From assembly GCA_027067975.1 (NCBI GenBank), contig JAMOUS010000167.1:1-39023 (forward strand): a DNA stretch of 39,023 nt. The letters are read 5' to 3'. The first letter of the stretch is position 1. Each line of letters opens with the position of its first letter. Of this stretch, positions 1-8,973 are shown piece by piece. Made by a program: the position numbers and the translations under genes. Below the pieces are notes generated by a model. That model saw only the letters and a program-made list of their open reading frames with translations, did no database searches and had not been told where the DNA came from. The DNA comes from Bacteroidales bacterium. GTDB taxonomy: Bacteria > Bacteroidota > Bacteroidia > Bacteroidales > VadinHA17.

Positions 1-178
1 AAATCTTTTTTGCCCACATAACATCGGCTTCGCGTACATAAGGATACGGCACCGGTTTCCTGTCCTGCATCGACTTCTCATAGATCCATCTTTCTTTCGT
101 GACTTCCTGTCCCTTTACGCTAAAGAGGGGAGCCAGGAGCAACAATGCTGCGAGGGCCGTAAAAATCGTTCTTTTCAT
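1..178 (-). CDS. gldN: GldN/PorN, T9SS component (N-terminal part only; truncated at window edge)
   Basis: Reverse complement from 178 reads MKRTIFTALAALLLLAPLFSVKGQEVTKERWIYEKSMQDRKPVPYPYVREADVMWAKKI: signal peptide plus GldN-like PYPYVREADVMW motif, directly downstream of gldM. Confidence 0.85.
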   Translation of the reverse strand, partial: MKRTIFTALAALLLLAPLFSVKGQEVTKERWIYEKSMQDRKPVPYPYVREADVMWAKKI

Positions 179-192
179 GGTCGTTCCATTTA

Positions 193-1830
193 TTACTGGA
201 TGGTAAACACAATGGGACTCAGTTTACGGGTTACGCCATCGGGTCCCACCGCTTTGATGTCGTCGAAGATGACCTTGCTGTTGCGACGCATCTGGTTGAT
301 CAGGGATTTCATCTTCGGCGTAATCTTGGCACTTTTGGAGATCTCGTCGTATGTAAACCCTTTCAGGGTGACGGAGAGACGGAAGGAGGTAACACGGAAT
401 TTCAGGTCGAAATCGAAGTTTTCCATCTCAGCCAATACGACACTTTGTGCGGCAAGAGCTGCCTTGCTGATTGAGCCGCCGGTTTTTCCTGCCACCTTAG
501 CCACAGGCGGTGGTACGCGCTTTACGCGGAAGGAGATTGGCGGGAAAGAGATCTTTTTTCCGTTGACATCGGCAAACACTTTCACCTTGGCAGGTTTACC
601 CGGTGTTTTCGGACGGACGATCCACGAACCGCGGAAATTCTTAACTCTCCCTTTTTTGATGACGCCGTTGGTCATTGAAGCAGAGATCTTGTCGGAGCCG
701 ACACCCGGGACGGAAATGTCCACGGGGTTGTCCACACCGACATAGAAAACGTTCATAGCGGTAGGCGAGACCACCACATTGGGGGCGGCTACGGTATACT
801 GTGCCTCGAAAGGATAAGCAATGGTATCACCGGAAGGAGCTCGCAGGCGGATGAGACCGCCCCATTTTTTCTCTCCGATGGTGGTGGCACGAACTTTATA
901 TACTCCGCGACCTTGCTCATCCACCGGCAGTACATCGTACTTCCCCACCATTTTATAGGTAACGCCACCGTCGGGAAGTTTCACTTTTTTATACTGTCCG
1001 ATCAGCACTTGCGGTTTCTGTGTGGTGTCTGTCGCAGCAAGGAAGACATGGGCTTGGTATTCGCCACCCTTCATTACATAATTACTGTTCGAAATGACTG
1101 TCGGAACGAGTTTGTTGAATTTGAAGTCATTGGCTTCGATCTGGCTGTAGAGGTAGTTGAGGGTAAGGCCTTCGGTGTTCCGCACGTCTCCCTGCAATTT
1201 GGAGAGGATGGTGATCACGGCGATCAAAGGCAGGGTATGGAAGTTATGGATCTCCCAAGATACCTTTTCTCCTCCCGGATCCATTTTGTCGGAGGTGTCA
1301 AGGGTCTTTTTGATCGACTCTACCAGCTTAGCGTTTTTGTTGCCGATGATGCCCAGCAGGAATTCCCGATAATCATCGAGCGCGTGGTGGAGATCATAGG
1401 CTTTCCCGTCCATGTTGGCACCGATGAGGATCTGGGAGGGGACGTTGTTCTCGTCGATTTTATGGATATTTTCAACTATGATCTTGTTTCCCTCGATGGC
1501 GGGAGAGTCTTCCCCTTCGGCGGTTTTCACGATCTCCAGTTTAATGGCCTGGATATAGTCGTACATCTCATCGGCACGGTTCTTCACCTCGTTTGCCTTG
1601 TCCCTCCAAGGACCCGCTTTGGTGGGGTTTGTGATGGCTTTCTGGTTGAAGTCGGCGTATACCTGGTTGTTCCTTTCGACGTTGATCTCAGTGGTTTGGT
1701 TGAGACTCTCGTCGACCAGTTTGAACGCCTCGACCGCCTCTTTGGATACGTTGAGGGCAAGGAGTGCGGTGAGCACCAGGTACATCATCCCGATCATCTT
1801 TTGTCTCGGGGTTTCTTTTCCGTGGCCCAT
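193..1830 (-). CDS. gldM: GldM/PorM, T9SS inner-membrane motor protein
   Basis: 545 aa; N-terminal MGHGKETPRQKMIGMMYLVLTALLALNVSKE is typical of GldM; gene order K-L-M-N. Confidence 0.95.
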   Translation of the reverse strand: MGHGKETPRQKMIGMMYLVLTALLALNVSKEAVEAFKLVDESLNQTTEINVERNNQVYADFNQKAITNPTKAGPWRDKANEVKNRADEMYDYIQAIKLEIVKTAEGEDSPAIEGNKIIVENIHKIDENNVPSQILIGANMDGKAYDLHHALDDYREFLLGIIGNKNAKLVESIKKTLDTSDKMDPGGEKVSWEIHNFHTLPLIAVITILSKLQGDVRNTEGLTLNYLYSQIEANDFKFNKLVPTVISNSNYVMKGGEYQAHVFLAATDTTQKPQVLIGQYKKVKLPDGGVTYKMVGKYDVLPVDEQGRGVYKVRATTIGEKKWGGLIRLRAPSGDTIAYPFEAQYTVAAPNVVVSPTAMNVFYVGVDNPVDISVPGVGSDKISASMTNGVIKKGRVKNFRGSWIVRPKTPGKPAKVKVFADVNGKKISFPPISFRVKRVPPPVAKVAGKTGGSISKAALAAQSVVLAEMENFDFDLKFRVTSFRLSVTLKGFTYDEISKSAKITPKMKSLINQMRRNSKVIFDDIKAVGPDGVTRKLSPIVFTIQ

Positions 1831-1894
1831 AGTGTTCTTGGTTTATGGAATAATTGCGATTGCTCAGTACAAGCAGTGGATCTATATGTGTTGA

Positions 1895-2809
1895 TTATTT
1901 GCGCATCACGTTCATGGCAGCCAGCATGTTCCCGTAGATGGTATTGAGCTGTGCGAGGTTATCGCTCAGTTTGGTCACCTCTTCCCTGTAACGAGCCGAA
2001 CTTTCGGCGGAGGCTTTGAGGTCTTCCATCATCTGGGCCAGGCCGGAATAAGCCTCTTCGGCTTTTTTGAGTTGTTCGTTGGAGGTTTGCAGCTGCAGTT
2101 CATAGACGGCGTTCAGGGCCGAGAGGTTTTTGTTCAGGGTCTCAAGCTGTTCATTGTATGATTTGCTGCCGTCTTCGATGTGGCTGAAGGATTCGGCAAG
2201 CCGCTGGTAGTTGGTGCCCGATTCCGTGATGAGGTTGGCGGTTTTGTCATAGGCTTCGGAAAGCCGGTCGACCGAGCCTTTCAGTTCTTCTGTGGAACTG
2301 ACGTAGTTTTCCGTGTGTTTATCGACGGTTTCGGCTGCTTTTTCAAGGCTTTCGGCGTACTTGGTGGAGGCGGCCGCTGCGTCAGAGATATCGCTCAGTT
2401 TTTCGGCGGTGTCGCTCAGACGCTGGAGGCCTTGTCCCAGTTTATTGAAGAGGTCGGGAGTGATTTCGCCTTCTTCCAGCAGTTTGTCAAACTTCTCCAA
2501 GGCCGAGGTGGAGCCGGCGTAGCCTCCGCGGTGGCGACCCCCGGAGGGAAGAGCCTCATCTTCGTCGGTGAGGCCGGCCAATTCGGGGTATACAAGTGTC
2601 CAGTCGGGCTCTTCGTGCGGGGGTTCGAAAGCCGAGAAGAAGAAGATGATGGCTTCGGTCGTCAGCCCCAGCACCAGCATGATATTCGCACCGGGATAGT
2701 GGTTGATCTTAAAGAGAGCGCCGATGATCACCACAGATGCGCCCCAGCCATACAGTTTGGCCATAAAGTTCTTCCAACCGCTTGTCTGAACTAATTCTTT
2801 GATTTTCAT
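1895..2809 (-). CDS. gldL: GldL/PorL, T9SS motor protein
   Basis: 304 aa; two N-terminal TM segments (WGASVVIIGALFKINHYPGANIMLVLGLTTEAIIFFFSAFEPP) followed by a coiled-coil region; gene order. Confidence 0.93.
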   Translation of the reverse strand: MKIKELVQTSGWKNFMAKLYGWGASVVIIGALFKINHYPGANIMLVLGLTTEAIIFFFSAFEPPHEEPDWTLVYPELAGLTDEDEALPSGGRHRGGYAGSTSALEKFDKLLEEGEITPDLFNKLGQGLQRLSDTAEKLSDISDAAAASTKYAESLEKAAETVDKHTENYVSSTEELKGSVDRLSEAYDKTANLITESGTNYQRLAESFSHIEDGSKSYNEQLETLNKNLSALNAVYELQLQTSNEQLKKAEEAYSGLAQMMEDLKASAESSARYREEVTKLSDNLAQLNTIYGNMLAAMNVMRK

Positions 2810-2856
2810 GATCTAAAGATTATTTATGAATGACCGTTACTCTTTTACTTTTTAAT

Positions 2857-4191
2857 TTAAATTCCTGTACCCATGTAGGAACGTACGTTCCGGAAGCCGA
2901 TGAACGACTTGGCCGAGTCCTGGTATTCGTAAGTCCGCGTGCTGACCTGGAGGTAATAAGCAATGTCTTTCCAGGAGCCGCCGCGGATGACCTTGCGTTT
3001 CATAACGGGAGCTTCATCGGGACGTGCATTGTATTTGTAATCGGGGTTCATATCGTGGATAAACTGATAGGCTGATTCGTCGTAAGCGCTGGAGGTCCAT
3101 TCGGCGACGTTCCCGGCCATGTCGTAGAGGCCGAACTCATTGGGTTCATAAGATCCCACCTTGTTGGTGGTGAGGGCTCCGTCGTCAATATAGTTACCGC
3201 GCAGCGGTTTGAAGTTTGCCAGGAAGCAGCCTTGGTAGTTACGGGTGTAGATCCCGCCCCAGGGATACATGGAAAGGTCAAGACCGCCGCGGGCGGCATA
3301 TTCCCATTCGGTCTCAGTGGGGAGGCGGTATTCCTGTACTTCCGGCCGTCCCTCCGAACGGAGGAAGTCGTTCAAGGTCTTGGTCCGCCAGATGCTGAAG
3401 GCATTGGCCTGCTTCCAGGTGACCCCTACGATAGGATAATCGTAAAAGGCCGGGTGCCAGAAATACATGTTGGTCCACGGTTCGTTGTAAGAATAGGTGA
3501 AGTCGCGGATCCATACGAGTGTATCGGGATAGCAGGGCACCTCGTCATGGAAGATGAAGGCGGAACGGTCCTGAATGGGAATCCATTTTTCATTTACATA
3601 GTCGTATACTTTTCCGTGATACGATTTGGTTTTGTAATCGTAAGAGTTAGAGGCTTTCGCAGCTTGTTTGAGATCGATCCAAAAATAGGAGTAAATGAGT
3701 TTACGGGTGTCGATCTGTTTTTTGCCGAAGAAACGTTCATTGGGTTGGTAATACATTTCGTCGACGATGTTCCGGATGTCCTCGTTTTCCAGGTCGATCT
3801 TGGTTTCCCAGTCGATGACAGGAGGATCGTACTGATCGCCGTTCTCATCGACCTTAAAGAATCCGTCGATACCGGCTTCACCCAGTTTGTACCGTATGAT
3901 GGAATCGCGTACATAATTGATAAATTGCCGGTATTCGCTGTTGGTGATCTCGGTTTCATCCATCCAGAAGGCGTCGACGGTGACGGTCTTGCTGGTGGAG
4001 TTCATGGCCCAACTGATATCCTGATCACTCGGGCCCATGTTAAAGCTTCCCTGAGGAACGAAGACCATACCATAGGGTTCGGGTTCGAAATATTTTTTCC
4101 CCGGTATCCCTACCAACTCGCCGTTGTACGAGCTTCCGCAACCGCTCAGGAAAAAGATCACGATCAACCCGATAACACACAACTTTTTCAT
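2857..4191 (-). CDS. gldK: GldK/PorK, T9SS lipoprotein with SUMF1/FGE-sulfatase domain
   Basis: Lipobox FLSGCGSS; FGE-type motifs (MVFVPQGSFNMGPSD, EWEYAARGG, YDMAGNVAEWTSSAYDES, VIRGGSW). Confidence 0.93.
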   Translation of the reverse strand: MKKLCVIGLIVIFFLSGCGSSYNGELVGIPGKKYFEPEPYGMVFVPQGSFNMGPSDQDISWAMNSTSKTVTVDAFWMDETEITNSEYRQFINYVRDSIIRYKLGEAGIDGFFKVDENGDQYDPPVIDWETKIDLENEDIRNIVDEMYYQPNERFFGKKQIDTRKLIYSYFWIDLKQAAKASNSYDYKTKSYHGKVYDYVNEKWIPIQDRSAFIFHDEVPCYPDTLVWIRDFTYSYNEPWTNMYFWHPAFYDYPIVGVTWKQANAFSIWRTKTLNDFLRSEGRPEVQEYRLPTETEWEYAARGGLDLSMYPWGGIYTRNYQGCFLANFKPLRGNYIDDGALTTNKVGSYEPNEFGLYDMAGNVAEWTSSAYDESAYQFIHDMNPDYKYNARPDEAPVMKRKVIRGGSWKDIAYYLQVSTRTYEYQDSAKSFIGFRNVRSYMGTGI

Positions 4192-4240
4192 AACGCTACA
4201 ATGTTATTGATACTGCAAGTAATACAATTTTTTTCAAAAA

Positions 4241-5200
4241 TCATAAAAATCGGATACTTTTATAGCTCTTGGGCTCCCTTTGGAGGCTGAGGTTAAAGCA
4301 ATATTTCACCATCACCTCGTGTGTTCCTCCGGTGTTCTTTTTCAGTTCGGAGGTTTGGAAGTCGTAAGCGTATCCGAGTCTCAATCCGTTCATCAGCTGC
4401 AAGCCGATCATTCCCACGATGGCGTCTCCTGTTCTGTAAGAAACGCCTGCCCATACTTTTTTATTGTAAAGCATAGTGAGGTTCATGGAAAACTGTGTGG
4501 CTTTCCCGTCGGACTGCATGAAGAAGGAGGGTCGCAGTTCGAAGGCGGGATCGGGGAGGCGCAGATTATATCCTCCTACGACATAGTAGTGACGGGCGAT
4601 AAAAGGTTCGCCTTCTGTGTATTTAATGACGGGGGCGTTCAGGTGGGTGGAGGAGACGCCCACATAAAAGTCGTCAGAATGGTAAAAGAGACCCACTCCC
4701 AGGTCGAAGGCCATGGCGCTCTCTTTGTTGTCGGGGATGAGCGGGTCGCCGCTGGGTGGGGTATGGTAGTCGTCGGTCGGGATTTCCCACGAGGGGTCGA
4801 GGGATTTGTTGAGCAGTCCGAAACTGGCTCCGATGCCCAGGGTTCCGTTGCCCAGGTCGAGGCGGTAGGCGTAAGTGGCTGTGATTGAGAGGTTGTTCTC
4901 GAACCCCAGCTTGTCGCTCATCAGGGTAACTCCTACCCCGCTGGGCAATCCGAAAGGCTTGACGAATGCCTCGCCCTGAAAAACAGTGGTGGAGGGGGCT
5001 CCCTTGAACCCAACCCATTGTTGCCGGTTGAGCCCTGTCACACAGATCCCTCCATTGCTCCCGGCAAAACCGGGATTGTATGTCAGTTTACTGAACATAA
5101 ATTGGCTCCATTGCGGATCCTGTTGGCCGGACACCTCTGCCATCCCCAGTGCCATCACCATGAACATTCCCAAAACGATCTTTCCTTTCCGGCTCTTCAT
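4241..5200 (-). CDS. porP: PorP/SprF-family type IX secretion outer-membrane protein
   Basis: 319 aa; signal peptide then QQDPQWSQFMFSKLTYNPGFAGSNG, characteristic PorP/SprF N-terminus; upstream of gldK. Confidence 0.9.
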   Translation of the reverse strand: MKSRKGKIVLGMFMVMALGMAEVSGQQDPQWSQFMFSKLTYNPGFAGSNGGICVTGLNRQQWVGFKGAPSTTVFQGEAFVKPFGLPSGVGVTLMSDKLGFENNLSITATYAYRLDLGNGTLGIGASFGLLNKSLDPSWEIPTDDYHTPPSGDPLIPDNKESAMAFDLGVGLFYHSDDFYVGVSSTHLNAPVIKYTEGEPFIARHYYVVGGYNLRLPDPAFELRPSFFMQSDGKATQFSMNLTMLYNKKVWAGVSYRTGDAIVGMIGLQLMNGLRLGYAYDFQTSELKKNTGGTHEVMVKYCFNLSLQREPKSYKSIRFL

Positions 5201-5255
5201 CAGTTGTCAGTAACCCAATGTTCGTGAGATCCACAGTTCGATGTGGTAAAGTAAG

Positions 5256-5286
5256 CAAAAATAATATATTCCTCCAATATTATCAA
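5256..5286 (-). promoter_or_regulatory. Candidate Bacteroidetes promoter of the porP-gldKLMN operon
   Basis: Minus strand TATTTTTG (5263..5256) matches TAnnTTTG; TTG (5286..5284) lies 20 nt upstream; about 55 nt before the porP ATG. Confidence 0.6.
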
Positions 5287-5303
5287 CAGGCCCCTGTTGA
5301 TAA
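5280..5303. repeat. Perfect 11-bp inverted repeat TTATCAACAGG-cc-CCTGTTGATAA
   Basis: Direct reading: 11-bp perfect arms, 2-nt centre; one arm overlaps the putative -33 TTG of the porP promoter. Confidence 0.85.
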
Positions 5304-5401
5304 CTCGTTTTGGCGGATCTTTCCGGACTAACTCTTTTATACTGAAGTTTTGACCAAAAAGTTACAAAAGGGGAAAAGGTTTTCGGGATGGTGCCGGAGG
5401 A

Positions 5402-6547
5402 TCATTTCTGTAGAAGGGAGAACCATCTTTCTGGGATTTCCTGGTGGGCGGCCCGTTGGTAATCGTGGTAGGAACAGGGGATCCATTCCTTTTTGCCGGT
5501 GTGTTTGTCCGGGAGGGGTGAGAGGAACCACCACCGGTCGGTGAGGTTGCTTTTGAGGAAAATGATCTTTTCGTCGGTATCGGGGAGGTCGAGGATGAAT
5601 TGTACGAAGTTTTCGTCGTCGGTATTAGGGATTTCGCGTGTACGGCGGGCGAGGCCGCTGAGGAAGAACCATATCATTTGGGCGGCGAGGTGGCTGGTCT
5701 GATCTCGTTGGTCGAGGCGGGGGTTGGTTTCGGTGAGGAGGTAGACGCCCACGTGGTTGCTCAGTCCGGCGTAGAGGCTCATCTGGCAGATCTCGGTGCC
5801 GGTGAAGCCGTTGGGGGAGGGATCGAGGGTGCCGGGGGCGTCGCTCATGCGAACGGCGGAGAGGTCGAAGCTATGGATGACCGCATCGCGGAAACAGGGT
5901 TCGTGGTCGGGCAGATCATCGCGTACTTTTCCGAGGCGGTGCAGGATGTGTCCCCGGGAGATGAGCCGTTGGATGTCATGGTGGCTGACGAGGTATTCCT
6001 GGTAGCCGAGGCAGGTCACTGGGGTGCCGTTCTCCAGCAGCTCTTCGAGCCAGGTGTCCGCGCGGAGCTCTTCCCGGTCCTTGGCCAGGTCGAGGCGCGC
6101 GTCGACATTCACGACCGAGGCGCGGCCTTTGTAACGTTGAGCCGCCTCGTGGCAGGTGAGGGTGATTTCCTGGGTTCCTCCCATAACGACTGCGATCACA
6201 TCGTGTTCGAGAAGATGGAAAATGATGTCCCGCAGGCCGTAAAGGGTGTCGGTGGGGGTGGTGCCGGCATGCATGTCGCCCAGGTCGATGATCTTCAGCG
6301 GGCTGCGCAGCTGGCTCAGGGAATAGAGTTTTTGACGGATCGTCGCGGGGGCTTCGGCGGCACCCTTGTTGTCGGAATTGCGATCTTCCGGCACCCCCAG
6401 TATGGCCACATCGTATTGGCCAATCTCCTCAATCGGCCGGTCGGGCACATGCACCGTCAAGCGCCGGGCGAACTCATCGGCGGCCCGTACGTTACGGTGA
6501 GAGGGGTGGGTGAGGCTTACCGGTTCGAAATAGTCGTTCAGGTCCAT
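5402..6547 (-). CDS. Arginase/agmatinase/formimidoylglutamase-family ureohydrolase
   Basis: 381 aa; VAILGVPEDRNSDNKGAAEAPATIRQKLY, DLGDMHAGTTP, VVMGGTQEITL, VVNVDARLDL, HSFDLSAVRMSDAPG motifs of the ureohydrolase fold. Confidence 0.8.
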   Translation of the reverse strand: MDLNDYFEPVSLTHPSHRNVRAADEFARRLTVHVPDRPIEEIGQYDVAILGVPEDRNSDNKGAAEAPATIRQKLYSLSQLRSPLKIIDLGDMHAGTTPTDTLYGLRDIIFHLLEHDVIAVVMGGTQEITLTCHEAAQRYKGRASVVNVDARLDLAKDREELRADTWLEELLENGTPVTCLGYQEYLVSHHDIQRLISRGHILHRLGKVRDDLPDHEPCFRDAVIHSFDLSAVRMSDAPGTLDPSPNGFTGTEICQMSLYAGLSNHVGVYLLTETNPRLDQRDQTSHLAAQMIWFFLSGLARRTREIPNTDDENFVQFILDLPDTDEKIIFLKSNLTDRWWFLSPLPDKHTGKKEWIPCSYHDYQRAAHQEIPERWFSLLQK

Positions 6548-6556
6548 CGTTGGCGA

Positions 6557-8872
6557 TTATCCTTTCCCCTTTTTTTCATCGGCCTTGCGGATGATCTCCA
6601 TGCAGGCTTCGTAGGTGAGTTCTTCGGCTTTCTGGCCTTTGGGGATGCGGTAGTTCTTTTTTCCGTGTTTGATGTAGGGTCCCCACCGGCCGTTCAGCAC
6701 CTGCAGGGAAGGATCTTCCTCGAAGATACGGATCACCTTTTTCTTTTCGGCTTCTCTTTTTTCCCGTATGATCTCGATCGCCCGTTCTTCGGTGATGGTA
6801 TGGGGGTCCTCCCCGTTGGGGATGGAATAGAAGGTGTTCCCGTGGCGCAGGTAAGGTCCATAGCGTCCGATGGAGGCGATGATCTCGGTATCTTCGAAGG
6901 TGCCGACGGTACGGGGCAGGCGGAACAGTCCGAGTGCCTCTTCGAGGGTGATGGTCTCGATAAGCTGGCCTTTCCGGAGGCGGGCGTAGCGGGGCTTTTT
7001 GTCTCCCTCACCGCGGCCCAGTTGTACCACCGGCCCGTAACGTCCCACCTTGACGATCACCTCCTCGCCGCTCTCGGGATCCTTGCCCAACACACGTTCG
7101 CCGGTGGTACGGCCTGTCGAGCGTTCGGTCTCTTCCACCTTGGGGTGGAATTCCTCATAAAAACGCCGGATCATCTCCGTCCAGTTCATCTTCCCCTGGG
7201 CGATCTCGTCGAACTGTTTCTCGATGGTGGCCGTGAAGTTGTAATCGAGGATGTCAGGGAAATGATCGAGGAGGAAGTCGTTGACCACCATTCCGATATC
7301 ACTGGGAAAGAGTTTTCCCCGTTCTTTTCCGAAGGTCTCTTTTTTGGTTTTTTTCTCGATTTTCTCTTTTTCTTCTTTGAGGACGAGCAGGTGGATCTGG
7401 CGGCTTTCACCGGGGCGATCTTCCTTGACCACGTATCCCCGTTGCTGGATGGTGGTGATGGTGGGGGCATAGGTGGAGGGGCGGCCGATGCCGAGTTCTT
7501 CGAGTTTTCGCACGAGCATGGCCTCGTTGTAGCGTGCCGGCGGCTGGGTGAAGCGTTCGGTGGCGGTGATCTGCTTGTATTGCAGGGGGGTGCCTACTTC
7601 CAGGGGAGGCAGGAAGCCTTTGCCTTCGCCTTCTTCCTCCTCTTCCTTATCGGAATAGACTTTCAGATAACCGTCAAAAAGGATGGTCTCTCCGGTGGCG
7701 ACAAAGCTTTTGTCCGAACCTTCCGGTACGATGGTGATGGTGGTCTTTTCGAGCTTGGCAGGTGCCATCTGTGAGGCCAGGGTGCGTTTGCGGATCAGGT
7801 CGTAGAGCTTTTGTTCGGCAGCCGATCCCGGTACTTTCTCCTTGTCGAGGTAGGTGGGGCGGATGGCTTCGTGGGCCTCCTGGGCACCGCGCGAGCGGGT
7901 CTTGTACTGGCGCGGCTTGGAATACTCCTCCCCGTAATGTTCGGTGATCCATTTTTTTGCGGCGCCCAGGGCCAGTTTGGAGAGATTGACCGAGTCGGTC
8001 CGCATGTAAGTGATATGGCCGGCCTCGTAGAGCCGCTGTGCCAGCGACATGGTATAGGCCACCGAGAACCGCAGTTTACGGCTGGCCTCCTGCTGAAGGG
8101 TGGAAGTGGTGAAGGGGGCCGGCGGTGTACGTTCGGAAGGCTTCCGGGTGATGTCGGCCACACGGAAGCGCTTGTCCTTTATGGCTTCCAGGAAGGATTC
8201 TGCTTCTTCCCGGCTCTCAAAGCGTTCGCTCAGCTCGGCGTTCACGAGCGACACCTTGCCGTCGCGGACGATATAAAACTCGCCCGTCACACGGTAATAG
8301 GATTTCGGTTCGAAGCGGTGGATCTCTCTTTCGCGTTCGACGATGAGGCGTACGGCCACCGACTGCACCCGACCGGCCGAAAGGGAGGGTTTCACCTTTT
8401 TCCATAGGATGGGTGAGAGCTCATATCCCACCAGGCGGTCGAGGATACGGCGGGCCTGCTGGGCGTTGACCAGGTCGTGGTTGATGTCACGGGGTGTCTG
8501 GAGGGCTTCCTTGATGGCCGGGGGCGTGATCTCGTGGAAGACGATCCGCTTGCTGTTGTCGGGCGAGAGCCCCAGCACCTCGGAGAGATGCCAGGCGATG
8601 GCCTCCCCCTCACGGTCTTCATCGGAAGCCAGGTAAATGCGGGAGGAATCTTTTACGGCCTTTTTCAACTCGCTCACCACTTTCTTTTTCTCTTCCGGTA
8701 CCACATATTTGGGTCGGAAGTCATGCTGGATGTCGATCCCCAGCTCTTTTTTCTCCAGGTCGCGGATATGTCCGAAGCTTGATTTCACCCGGTATTCTTT
8801 GCCCAGGATCTTCTCGATGGTCCGCGCCTTGGCCGGGGATTCAACGATGATCAGATTACTCCTGCTCTCCAT
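6557..8872 (-). CDS. topA: DNA topoisomerase I
   Basis: NLIIVESPAKARTIEKILGKEYRVKSSFGHIRDL, ASDEDREGEAIAWHL, HITYMRTDSVNLS, GIGRPSTYAPTI; start placed at MESRSN rather than the longer ORF start at 8938. Confidence 0.95.
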   Translation of the reverse strand: MESRSNLIIVESPAKARTIEKILGKEYRVKSSFGHIRDLEKKELGIDIQHDFRPKYVVPEEKKKVVSELKKAVKDSSRIYLASDEDREGEAIAWHLSEVLGLSPDNSKRIVFHEITPPAIKEALQTPRDINHDLVNAQQARRILDRLVGYELSPILWKKVKPSLSAGRVQSVAVRLIVEREREIHRFEPKSYYRVTGEFYIVRDGKVSLVNAELSERFESREEAESFLEAIKDKRFRVADITRKPSERTPPAPFTTSTLQQEASRKLRFSVAYTMSLAQRLYEAGHITYMRTDSVNLSKLALGAAKKWITEHYGEEYSKPRQYKTRSRGAQEAHEAIRPTYLDKEKVPGSAAEQKLYDLIRKRTLASQMAPAKLEKTTITIVPEGSDKSFVATGETILFDGYLKVYSDKEEEEEGEGKGFLPPLEVGTPLQYKQITATERFTQPPARYNEAMLVRKLEELGIGRPSTYAPTITTIQQRGYVVKEDRPGESRQIHLLVLKEEKEKIEKKTKKETFGKERGKLFPSDIGMVVNDFLLDHFPDILDYNFTATIEKQFDEIAQGKMNWTEMIRRFYEEFHPKVEETERSTGRTTGERVLGKDPESGEEVIVKVGRYGPVVQLGRGEGDKKPRYARLRKGQLIETITLEEALGLFRLPRTVGTFEDTEIIASIGRYGPYLRHGNTFYSIPNGEDPHTITEERAIEIIREKREAEKKKVIRIFEEDPSLQVLNGRWGPYIKHGKKNYRIPKGQKAEELTYEACMEIIRKADEKKGKG

Positions 8873-8959
8873 ACTTTTTGCCACGGTCACACGTTTTTGG
8901 ATCGCTGCAAAGTAAATTAATATGTAATGGAAGTTCAAAATTTATTCTCCATAATTTAC

Positions 8960-8967
8960 TAATTTTG
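8960..8967 (+). promoter_or_regulatory. Candidate TAnnTTTG -7 element upstream of the PBP gene
   Basis: TAATTTTG in the topA/PBP divergent gap. It lies very close to the first ATG (8974), so the true start may be 9004. Confidence 0.4.
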
Positions 8968-8973
8968 GCGGCA

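Noticed and set aside
5280-5303. Possible replication origin from two DnaA-box-like sequences
   Set aside because: Only one inverted pair with a mismatch to TTATCCACA, no DnaA-box cluster, no AT-rich unwinding region and no dnaA/dnaN nearby.
5600-7774. 724-aa plus-strand ORF across the ureohydrolase-like gene and topA
   Set aside because: Antisense to two clear genes; low-complexity composition and no recognisable domain. Explained by GC-rich codon usage of the real genes.
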